Positions 1 through 6,185 of a stretch of DNA of 6,263 nucleotides are shown here, one piece after another. Made by a program: the position numbers and the translations under genes. The stretch is from NCBI GenBank assembly GCA_041584055.1, contig JBFHER010000236.1, positions 1-6,263 on the forward strand, in the 5' to 3' direction. The DNA comes from JBFHER01 sp041584055. GTDB taxonomy: Bacteria > Bacteroidota > Bacteroidia > Bacteroidales > UBA5342. Position 1 is the stretch's first letter. Each line of letters opens with the position of its first letter. Under the pieces are notes generated by a model. It saw nothing but the letters and a program-made list of their open reading frames with translations, had not been told where the DNA came from and did not search any database.

Positions 1-891
1 GATGATCGTGAATTTGATTTTTATTGGCCTGGTTACATTTCGATTGTTACTGACCCTGATAATCAACCTCACTTAATTTATTGCTATAATAAATCATGGG
101 ATGAAATCGAACTTATTTATTCGAAATTAAATAATAATGAATGGGAGAAACAAATCCTTGAACCGGGAGAAACTCCCATCTACAAGGTGGATTTGTCGGC
201 TGATAATTCAGGGAATATGCATGCGGTCTGCAGAAAAGATATCGGGGAGTTGTTTTTTGTAAATTATTATTTCATTAATGGTTCCCTTTCATACCCAGAA
301 GTGTTTGCCGTACCCGATCATATCACCTTTGATCCACAAGCGGTGGAAACAGAATCACAATATAACCGCATTGTCATTCAAAACACCGGAGATAAATTAT
401 TGACGATACATGATGTGTATATTTCTGATAATGGTGCAGGGGATTTTACCATTCAAAAAAACACCTGTAATACTTTAAACACGCTTGGAACATGTGTGGT
501 AGATGTCGCTTTCAATCCTCATACAGCAGGATATAAATATGCCCGGCTCAGAATTATTTCCAATGACCCGGAAAACCCTGATTTCAAAATCCCGTTGGAA
601 GGGATTGCCACAGCACCTAATGCTAGTATTCTTCCTGAAGTAATACCATTTGATATCTACCCGAATCCTGGCAGGAATCAGCTATGGATTACACCCAACA
701 CATCCGGTTTATACGAGCTGAAAATCTTAAGCACTTGTGGCAATGTACAGCTTCAGCAGTGGGTAAATTTAAATGCAAACGATCCTTATATTTTGGATTT
801 AGGAACACTAAAATCAGGAATATACATTGTTGAGGCCAGAGAAGGTCTCAGATGTTTCAGAAAAAAACTAATCATTTATTCTGATCAATAA
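1..891 (+). CDS. Secreted protein with T9SS C-terminal sorting domain (5' end outside window)
   Basis: The frame is open from the first base to the TAA at 889-891, so this is the last 296 residues of a longer gene. An in-frame GTG at 187 is not a convincing start because coding character continues upstream of it. Residues about 13-53 and 63-102 look like two copies of a propeller-like repeat, each with a D-rich turn followed by P/M-H (PDNQPHLIY, NSGNMHAV) and an aromatic strand. Residues about 101-204 match the ASH/choice-of-anchor-D Ig-like domain: two cysteines (156, 165), a V-x-F-N-P-x-x-A-G motif and a SNDPENP turn before LEGIA. Residues about 216-296 match the type A T9SS sorting domain: YPNP at 220-223, a central GNV, GIYIVEA at 273-279 and a basic-hydrophobic tail. 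By family knowledge, such a protein crosses the outer membrane through PorU/V-type T9SS machinery and is anchored or released. The substrate or ligand is unknown. A Sec signal peptide is expected upstream but cannot be seen. Confidence 0.9.
   Translation, partial: DDREFDFYWPGYISIVTDPDNQPHLIYCYNKSWDEIELIYSKLNNNEWEKQILEPGETPIYKVDLSADNSGNMHAVCRKDIGELFFVNYYFINGSLSYPEVFAVPDHITFDPQAVETESQYNRIVIQNTGDKLLTIHDVYISDNGAGDFTIQKNTCNTLNTLGTCVVDVAFNPHTAGYKYARLRIISNDPENPDFKIPLEGIATAPNASILPEVIPFDIYPNPGRNQLWITPNTSGLYELKILSTCGNVQLQQWVNLNANDPYILDLGTLKSGIYIVEAREGLRCFRKKLIIYSDQ
646..888 (+). other. T9SS C-terminal sorting domain (Por secretion tail)
   Basis: The last 81 residues before the stop codon carry the usual order of the type A sorting domain. 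This is a YPNP motif, short beta strands around LWITP and LYELKILS, a G-N-V turn, a DLGTLKSGIYIVEA strand, and a closing FRKKLIIY strand. In this family the domain is recognised by the T9SS and normally removed on export. The assignment rests on motif order read by eye. The preceding ASH domain (about 301-612) is typical of the linkers found in front of such tails. Confidence 0.88.
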
Positions 892-1585
892 TTTGCAGTC
901 CAAAAACCTGTTCAAACTTTGCACGAACAAGGGATTTGCACTCTTCAAAATCGATTTCCCTGCCAAGTTCCTTTTGGAGCGAAGTCACCCCTTTGTCAAC
1001 AAAACCACACGGATTGATATAGTTAAAGTATTCCAGATTGGTATTCACATTTAATGCAAAGCCATGCATGGTCACATAGCGACTGCTCTTCACTCCAATG
1101 GCGCAAATCTTTCTGGCCTTTCCGGGTTGATCAACATCCAGCCACACACCAGTAGCACCTTCGAGCCGACTTCCTTTGATACCATAGTCCGCAATGGCAT
1201 CAATGATGGCCTGCTCCATGGAATGGATGTATTGCTTCAGTCCAAGCCCAAAATCCTCGAGGTCAAAAATCGGATAACCTACAATTTGCCCCGGACCATG
1301 ATAGGTGATATCGCCCCCTCTGTTGGTTGGTACAAAACTGGCATGTTTTGCCTGTAGCTGTATTGCATTGATCAGGAGATTATTTTCTGTGCCGCTTTTC
1401 CCCAGCGTATAAACGTGCGGATGCTCACAAAATATCAGAAAGTGATCGATTTCCTTTTTATCTGCTTCCTCCCTTTCTCTGTTATACAGTTTGGTATCCA
1501 TTACCTGCCTGAATAACTGCTCCTGCTGTTCCCATGCTTTTTGATATTCTGTAACTCCCCAATCTAAAAATGTCGTTTTGTGCAT
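872..1585 (-). CDS. lipB: Octanoyl-[ACP]:protein N-octanoyltransferase LipB
   Basis: LipB moves an octanoyl group from acyl carrier protein to a lysine of lipoyl-dependent proteins (pyruvate and 2-oxoglutarate dehydrogenase E2, GcvH). It is the first step of endogenous lipoate synthesis, in the cytoplasm. The 237 residues contain the family signatures in order: HPHVYTLGKSG (55-65), RGGDITYHGPGQ (89-100) and KICAIGVK (159-166) with the expected active-site Lys159. They continue with TMHGFALN (172-179) and NPCG (191-194) with the expected catalytic Cys193, so both key residues of the Cys/Lys mechanism are present. The length is slightly above the roughly 210 residues of the E. coli enzyme, the excess lying mainly near the N-terminus. 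The ATG start is followed at once by the conserved FLDWG segment and has an A/T-rich upstream region without a Shine-Dalgarno. The 3' end overlaps the convergent gene by 20 bp. The patatin gene ends 73 bp upstream on the same strand, so co-transcription is possible. Confidence 0.96.
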   Translation of the reverse strand: MHKTTFLDWGVTEYQKAWEQQEQLFRQVMDTKLYNREREEADKKEIDHFLIFCEHPHVYTLGKSGTENNLLINAIQLQAKHASFVPTNRGGDITYHGPGQIVGYPIFDLEDFGLGLKQYIHSMEQAIIDAIADYGIKGSRLEGATGVWLDVDQPGKARKICAIGVKSSRYVTMHGFALNVNTNLEYFNYINPCGFVDKGVTSLQKELGREIDFEECKSLVRAKFEQVFGLQIIDQNK

Positions 1586-1658
1586 ATTTTATAAATTATT
1601 TTTGCCACTCCCTTATTTACTACATCCTTTCTCTTAGTGCATCCAACACCGTCAAATA
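1586..1658 (-). other. Spacer between patatin-BamA gene and lipB; no clear signal
   Basis: These 73 bp separate two genes on the same strand. I found no exact TAnnTTTG box on the minus strand and no hairpin followed by a T-run. The part next to the lipB start is A/T-rich, as is common before Bacteroidota starts. lipB could therefore be read through from the patatin promoter or have a weak promoter I cannot recognise. Confidence 0.4.
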
Positions 1659-3908
1659 CTAAAACCAAAAACCGAGGCTAATATCCGTATATGTGGATGA
1701 TCGATAATTTGAACTTAGGAATTTAATGCTCACCGGACCAAAGGAACTGTTAATAGAATACCCAAGTCCTCCTCCTACGATGTATGTGCCATAATCATCC
1801 CAAAAACGCCTGTCGTTATTCATGATTCCAACATTGGCGTAGCCATGGATGTATTGATTCTCAAACAAGCGATACCTTGTCTCCAGCCGTCCAACAATGG
1901 CATTTGTTGTCTGTAAATCAGCCAGTTTCAAACCGTAAAACGGGATCTGTGAATCATAGTAATCCACCCAGTCTTCACCCCCAAGTTGAGTGATGTAGTA
2001 TGGGGGAACGTCATCAATACCATGTACCATTCTTAGATAAAACCCGGGCATGAAAGTCAATCTTGAACCAGGACTTGTTGCATGTTTATATTTTATCAGA
2101 GACACCAAAATCGGATTGGATTCCTGAAACTGGTAAAAATCATCCGTAATAACTTTAAAATTCACCAGTAAGGAACTTCCTTTTTTAGGATAATATACAT
2201 CATCCCTTTTATCCAACTTCAAAAATGCCTGATAATTAAAAAAGCTATTGTCCTCCAGGCCAAGCAAGGGATTTCCAGGATCCTGAAAATAGATACGGGT
2301 ATCCACATCAAAAAACTCCATGCTCACGCCCAGTCCCACCGTAAATGAATGATAGAATACAGAATGTGCATTCATTTGTAAACGACTGATGGCGCCACTT
2401 ATATTTCCAAAAAGGGTTTCCTCATCCTCAAAATCAAAATTTAACTTTCGACTGTCAAAATTCACCTCAAGTCCGGGTCTTGCCCCACGATCAAGTGTAT
2501 ATCTCAGACGTCCACCCGTTAGCTGTGATAATATTAAATCAGCCGATAGAAGGGAACCGGGGCCTGTGATGTTTCGAAGGGTTGAATTCATCAGTAATGC
2601 AGCAGAATTCTCACGATCATAGTGTGCTCCCAGATTCAAGGTTCGGGTAATGGATTCCTTCAAATATAGGGTGAGCGTTTTCTTATTTTGCCCCGTTAAA
2701 CGATAATTCACGGTCTTGTAGTTTAATCCGGCATATATCCGTTCCAATCCCTCCGTGATCTGTCCAAATTCCACCCATTGATTATTATCAAAATCTAACT
2801 TTCCCTTTAAATAATCAAGATGCAGGCGACTCACCCCTCTTACCTGAATATCCTCAATGTAAAAACGATCAGTTAATTTAACTTCTTCATAGTGGAGTGG
2901 CACCCTTTTTTCAAGATTGAGTGAGTCCATTAGGTTTTCCAACTGAGCTCTGACCTTTTCTGCCGCTTCAACGCCAACAGTAATTAACTCCATGGCTCTT
3001 TTATTACTAAACTCAGAAGCTGAATACCCACCTGTCTTCGGCTCAATGTATATGTCTGTTCGTTTTAAGTTTGCCTCATACTTTTCGTGCCCAAGGTAGT
3101 TTACAAGTTGCGCCACGATGGTCCCAACACTTTCTACCGAATCCTCCTTTTCGTTGGCATTCAAATCAACACCGATGATGATATCAGCCCCCATTTCGAT
3201 CACCCTGTCCACCGGGTAATTGTTAATCACACCTCCGTCAACAAGATTTCTTCCATCCACACTGACAGTTCCTATTGCGGCAGGAACAGCCATACTGGCC
3301 CGCATCGCCTGCGGAAGAAACCCTCCTTTCATAACGATCTCTTCATTCCTCTCAAGGTCTGCTGCGATGCATAAAAATGGAATGGGCAACCTTGAGAAAT
3401 CATGCACGTTATGATGCCTTAAGGTCTTATTACTGAACAGCATCTGAATGTTCTGCCCTTGCAAAAAAGAATTTGGCAAATCAATGCGTCGCTTATAAAT
3501 AGGAAATGACAGGTTGTATCGATGGATTTCTTCCTTTTCAAAAAATGGAATAAAATCCCGGTTAACGTTATCGCTCATCAGGCTTTCCCAGTCCATGGTT
3601 GTCACCATTTCCTCTATTTGATGTGCGTTGTACCCAGATGCATACAATCCTCCCACAAGCGCACCGGCACTTGTTCCACCAATATAATCGATGGGAATGC
3701 CAATGTCTTCAAGCACCTTTAATACGCCAACATGCGCATACCCTTTCGCACCGCCACCACTCATTACCAGACCAATTTTGGGCCGGTGATCGGTTCCCGC
3801 CTGATGCTTCAAGTTAAGTTCCTGATTCGAACGGTTGTTGGTCTGAGCACTAGCAGATGCGAAAAAGATAAAAGTAAGGCATGAAATAAGGAGAAAATCG
3901 TATCTCAT
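1659..3908 (-). CDS. Patatin-like phospholipase fused to POTRA/BamA-type outer-membrane barrel
   Basis: This 749-residue protein starts with a Sec signal peptide: a hydrophobic core at about 5-18 and a likely ASA cleavage site after residue 21. The patatin domain (about 44-330) has the oxyanion-hole motif GGGAKG (51-56), the nucleophile elbow GTSAG with Ser80, and the DGG motif with Asp224. The Ser-Asp dyad is thus complete and lipid or ester hydrolysis is expected. Residues about 347-418 resemble a POTRA domain (FYIEDIQVRG start). Residues about 424-749 are alternating strands of a D15/BamA-type barrel ending in Phe (LGFWF), as outer-membrane proteins do. The architecture resembles Pseudomonas PlpD (type Vd secretion), but many Bacteroidota carry this form and whether the patatin part is released or stays attached is unknown. 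The start is supported by the signal peptide directly after the ATG. It is divergent from the FMN oxidoreductase gene across 71 bp. Substrate and side of the membrane cannot be read from sequence. Confidence 0.93.
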   Translation of the reverse strand: MRYDFLLISCLTFIFFASASAQTNNRSNQELNLKHQAGTDHRPKIGLVMSGGGAKGYAHVGVLKVLEDIGIPIDYIGGTSAGALVGGLYASGYNAHQIEEMVTTMDWESLMSDNVNRDFIPFFEKEEIHRYNLSFPIYKRRIDLPNSFLQGQNIQMLFSNKTLRHHNVHDFSRLPIPFLCIAADLERNEEIVMKGGFLPQAMRASMAVPAAIGTVSVDGRNLVDGGVINNYPVDRVIEMGADIIIGVDLNANEKEDSVESVGTIVAQLVNYLGHEKYEANLKRTDIYIEPKTGGYSASEFSNKRAMELITVGVEAAEKVRAQLENLMDSLNLEKRVPLHYEEVKLTDRFYIEDIQVRGVSRLHLDYLKGKLDFDNNQWVEFGQITEGLERIYAGLNYKTVNYRLTGQNKKTLTLYLKESITRTLNLGAHYDRENSAALLMNSTLRNITGPGSLLSADLILSQLTGGRLRYTLDRGARPGLEVNFDSRKLNFDFEDEETLFGNISGAISRLQMNAHSVFYHSFTVGLGVSMEFFDVDTRIYFQDPGNPLLGLEDNSFFNYQAFLKLDKRDDVYYPKKGSSLLVNFKVITDDFYQFQESNPILVSLIKYKHATSPGSRLTFMPGFYLRMVHGIDDVPPYYITQLGGEDWVDYYDSQIPFYGLKLADLQTTNAIVGRLETRYRLFENQYIHGYANVGIMNNDRRFWDDYGTYIVGGGLGYSINSSFGPVSIKFLSSNYRSSTYTDISLGFWF

Positions 3909-3949
3909 TTTTAATCTTTAATGCATCATAAAATTACTATAATTATCCC

Positions 3950-3967
3950 TATTTTTGATCAAATTTA
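3950..3967. promoter_or_regulatory. Symmetric divergent promoter core (two facing -7 boxes)
   Basis: The 18 bases fit TAnnTTTGATCAAAnnTA. On the plus strand 3950-3957 reads TATTTTTG, and on the minus strand 3967-3960 reads TAAATTTG. Both are exact matches to the Bacteroidota -7 consensus TAnnTTTG. The plus box would serve the FMN oxidoreductase gene (ATG at 3980), the minus box the patatin gene (ATG at 3908). No convincing -33 TTTG sits at the usual distance for either; the nearest minus-strand candidate (3996-3993) is about 25 bases away, which is long. The boxes point towards each other, so each predicted transcription start falls in or near the other box. This is a consensus match by eye, not a mapped start. 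Confidence 0.55.
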
Positions 3968-3979
3968 GAATTATTTAAG

Positions 3980-4924
3980 ATGAACAGAGTTACAAAATTG
4001 TTCAAGATCAGATATCCGGTGATACAAGGTGGAATGGTCTGGTGCAGCGGATGGCGCCTTGCCTCTGCCGTTAGTAATAATGGCGGACTTGGTTTACTTG
4101 GAGCCGGTTCCATGTATCCGGACGTTCTAAAAGAGCATATTCAGAAAACAAAAGCAGCCACAAACAAGCCATTTGGAGTAAACATTCCTTTGTTATATCC
4201 CGAGATTGATGATTTAATGAAAGTAATTGCTGAAGAAAAGGTTGAGATTGTTTTCACCTCTGCGGGATCCCCCAAAAAATGGACACCTTACTTACATGAT
4301 CTGGGCATTACGGTTACGCATGTGGTATCGGGAGCCTTCTTTGCAAATAAGTGTGAAGATGCAGGCGTCGATGCCATCGTGGCTGAAGGATTTGAAGCAG
4401 GCGGGCACAATGGCCGGGACGAAACCACCACCATGGCTTTAATTCCGTCTGTCCGACAGGCAACAAAACTGCCTCTCATTGCGGCCGGTGGCATTGGAAG
4501 TGGAAAATCGATGCTTGCTGCAATGGCATTGGGAGCGGAAGGTGTTCAAATCGGCTCATTGTTCGCCAGTTCAAAAGAATCATCCGCCCACGAAAACTTC
4601 AAAAAACAGATCCTTGAAGCAAAAGAAGGAAGCACCTTCCTAAGCTTAAAGAAACTGGCGCCAACACGTCTTCTTAAAAACAAATTCTTTGATGACGTGT
4701 CTGCCGCGGAAAGCACCTGCGCTTCCATAGAAGATTTACGTCAACTTCTGGGTCGGGGACGCGCAAAAAAAGGCATGTTCGAAGGAGATACCATCGAAGG
4801 AGAACTGGAAATCGGTCAGGTCTCATCCATGATTACATGCATTGACAGTGTTGAAAATATAATGAAGACGCTTATTTCGGAGTACCGTGAAGGGTTGAAT
4901 ACACTTAACATGCTGCAACTATAA
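3980..4924 (+). CDS. FMN-dependent oxidoreductase, nitronate monooxygenase / FabK-like family
   Basis: This 314-residue TIM-barrel flavoprotein has the family motifs in order: PVIQGGM (13-19), GGLGLLGAGSM (35-45), KPFGVNIPLL (63-72), AEGFEAGGHNG (135-145) with the expected active-site His143, IAAGGIG (167-173), and GAEGVQIGSLF (185-195) followed by KESSAHENF. The last motifs bind the FMN phosphate in characterised relatives. The closing GELEIGQVSSMI is also typical. Members either oxidise nitronates with O2 or, as FabK (enoyl-ACP reductase II), reduce enoyl-ACP with NAD(P)H. From memory, several blocks here are as close to Streptococcus FabK as to nitronate monooxygenases, so I do not choose between them. 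The protein should be cytoplasmic. The start has no Shine-Dalgarno but lies 22 bases after a -7-like box, and QGGM begins near residue 16 as usual. The degenerate ureohydrolase gene follows after 14 bp, suggesting one operon. Confidence 0.9.
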   Translation: MNRVTKLFKIRYPVIQGGMVWCSGWRLASAVSNNGGLGLLGAGSMYPDVLKEHIQKTKAATNKPFGVNIPLLYPEIDDLMKVIAEEKVEIVFTSAGSPKKWTPYLHDLGITVTHVVSGAFFANKCEDAGVDAIVAEGFEAGGHNGRDETTTMALIPSVRQATKLPLIAAGGIGSGKSMLAAMALGAEGVQIGSLFASSKESSAHENFKKQILEAKEGSTFLSLKKLAPTRLLKNKFFDDVSAAESTCASIEDLRQLLGRGRAKKGMFEGDTIEGELEIGQVSSMITCIDSVENIMKTLISEYREGLNTLNMLQL

Positions 4925-4938
4925 AACCTGCAAAAACA

Positions 4939-6054
4939 ATGAATCTAAAAGACTACGTAAAACAGTCAGATATTCAATTTAAAGATCAGCTTCTGATACC
5001 TGAAGCCAAAGCTTTGGGCAATGCCCTGCATCCCATTTCGGGATCCATAGATTTCGATGTGGCCTTGATTGGCGTTTGCACCGATATCAATGCTTCACAA
5101 AACAAAGGGACTGCAAGTGCGCCCGATCTCATCCGGAAACATTTGTACGCTTTGAAAGGAAATTTCAATAATTTCTACCTTGCTGATCTGGGCAACATCG
5201 TCGCTACAAAATCCGTTAAAGACACCTATTCTGCTTTAAGTCTGGTGGTTGAGGAACTTATTAAAAACCGGGTGATACCAATAATTATGGGAGGTTCACA
5301 CGACATCACACTCCCCCTTTACAAAGGGACTGCTGCCTCCAAAAATCATGTGAACCTAAGCCTTATTGATGTTTGCAGTGACTACACAAATGAAGCCGAT
5401 TTTCACAATCATAATTTCCTTGCGGATATCCTTACATCAAAAAATCTTGAGTCCCTTAGTTTGCTCGCCTACCAAAACTATCTCACGGATGACGTTCTAC
5501 CGGAACAACATCTCACTGTTCCCTTCGAAAAGGTTCGTCTTGGAAATGTTCGAAAGCTTATGAATGATACGGAAGTCACCCTGCGCGATGCAGACCTGCT
5601 GAGTCTTGACATTGGCGCAGTGCGTCGGGCAGATGCTCCGGGATGTGCCCATGGTCAGGCCAATGGTTTATACGCCGAAGAAATTTGCCAGATGGCCAGA
5701 TATGCCGGGTTCAGTGATCGAATTTCAGCCTTCGGTTTATTTGAAGTGAATCCGCTCCTGGATCAGAACACACAAACGATTTCTTTAGCTGCACAGATTA
5801 TATGGCACTTTCTGGAAGGTCTTAACAACCGCCAAAAAGATTATCCTGTACGGGAAATCAGTTCATACAATAACTACATGGTGCATCAACCAGACATTAA
5901 TCAGGATATTCGGTTTTTCAACAACCCTGCAAATAACCGTTGGTGGATGGAGATTCCGGGCAAACAACCCAAAATTATCTCCTGCTCCATGCGTGACTAT
6001 CATGATGCCAGACAAAATAAAATTCCGGATCGTTTTATGCGGTGGCAGAAATGA
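4939..6054 (+). CDS. Degenerate arginase/formimidoylglutamase-family protein (Bacteroidota type)
   Basis: The 371 residues have the ureohydrolase fold pattern, but the metal site is altered. Where active enzymes have GGDHS this protein has GGSHD (118-122), keeping the ligand His121. Where they have DAHxD it has DVCSD (144-148), with Cys146 in place of a His ligand. Where they have SxDxDxxDPxxAPG it has SLDIGAVRRADAPG (222-235), with Gly226 in place of an Asp ligand. FEVNP with Glu269 is retained. Four of the six usual Mn ligands thus remain, so normal binuclear Mn catalysis is doubtful. The C-terminus carries RWWMEIP (334-340), SCSMRDYHDA and KIPDRFMRW, an extension I remember from Bacteroidota proteins annotated as formimidoylglutamase, many of which have lost the ligands more completely. 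Arginine, agmatine or formiminoglutamate hydrolysis should not be assumed. No hut genes are visible. The 14-bp gap to the upstream gene, with no room for a clear promoter, suggests co-transcription. Start chosen as the first ATG after that gap. Confidence 0.85.
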   Translation: MNLKDYVKQSDIQFKDQLLIPEAKALGNALHPISGSIDFDVALIGVCTDINASQNKGTASAPDLIRKHLYALKGNFNNFYLADLGNIVATKSVKDTYSALSLVVEELIKNRVIPIIMGGSHDITLPLYKGTAASKNHVNLSLIDVCSDYTNEADFHNHNFLADILTSKNLESLSLLAYQNYLTDDVLPEQHLTVPFEKVRLGNVRKLMNDTEVTLRDADLLSLDIGAVRRADAPGCAHGQANGLYAEEICQMARYAGFSDRISAFGLFEVNPLLDQNTQTISLAAQIIWHFLEGLNNRQKDYPVREISSYNNYMVHQPDINQDIRFFNNPANNRWWMEIPGKQPKIISCSMRDYHDARQNKIPDRFMRWQK

Positions 6055-6068
6055 GTCGGGGGACGACT
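6054..6068 (+). other. Small hairpin at the stop codon of the ureohydrolase-family gene
   Basis: AGTCG (6054-6058) can pair with CGACT (6064-6068) around a five-base G-rich loop. The stem is only 5 bp and no T-run follows, so it does not look like an intrinsic terminator on its own. It borders the G-rich repeat and could simply reflect that composition. Confidence 0.3.
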
Positions 6069-6140
6069 GACGGGAAGCGGGACTGACGGGACGAACGGGA
6101 CACGGGACACGGGACGATCGGGACACGGGACGCGGGACGG
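6055..6140 (+). repeat. G-rich CGGGAC tandem repeat with G-quadruplex potential
   Basis: Directly after the upstream stop codon lie eight exact CGGGAC units, starting at 6078, 6087, 6096, 6103, 6110, 6119, 6126 and 6133, plus a CGGGAA at 6071 and a GGGGG run at 6058-6062. Unit starts are always 7 or 9 bases apart, never 8, so spacers are 1 or 3 bases. By hand count 62 of 86 bases are G or C (72%), in sharp contrast to the A/T leader that follows. The nine GGG runs from 6072 to 6136 are separated by loops of 4 or 6 bases, which satisfies the usual G3N1-7 quadruplex pattern on the plus strand several times over. No function is established. It may be an expandable simple repeat, a transcription or RNA structure element, or a dispersed genomic repeat. 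Confidence 0.8.
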
Positions 6141-6148
6141 TGAGGAGG

Positions 6149-6185
6149 TTAAAAAATAATATATACATTTACAAAAAATAAAAAA
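6149..6185 (+). promoter_or_regulatory. A/T-only leader before prfB, possible weak promoter
   Basis: The 37 bases before the prfB start contain two C and no G. TACATTTA at 6164-6171 misses the Bacteroidota -7 box (TAnnTTTG) by one base, and no -33 element is visible in the G-rich DNA upstream. If it is a promoter, the leader would be only about 10 bases. The A-rich run just before the ATG is typical of translation starts in this phylum, which rarely use Shine-Dalgarno pairing. Confidence 0.3.

Noticed and set aside
187..189. GTG as the start codon of the first gene
   Set aside because: The same frame is open to base 1 and encodes a matching propeller-like repeat unit upstream, so the gene begins outside the window.
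870..895. Bidirectional terminator hairpin at the convergent gene ends
   Set aside because: Only a weak 5-bp A/T stem (TTATT/AATAA) around CTGATC can form, with no G/C core and no clear T-run.
1064..1357. Plus-strand reading frame inside lipB
   Set aside because: It is antisense to the most conserved LipB motifs and has no family signature of its own.
6055..6140. CRISPR array
   Set aside because: Repeat units are six bases with spacers of 1 or 3 bases, far too short for repeat-spacer architecture, and no cas genes are present.
6141..6150. GAGGAGG as a strong ribosome binding site
   Set aside because: It lies about 36 bases before the prfB ATG and no other start codon follows at 5-10 bases; it looks like the edge of the G-rich tract.
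5863..6168. Minus-strand reading frame of 101 codons over the end of the ureohydrolase-family gene and the G-rich repeat
   Set aside because: Its product is low-complexity sequence translated from the repeat plus antisense of a well-supported gene; no recognisable domain.
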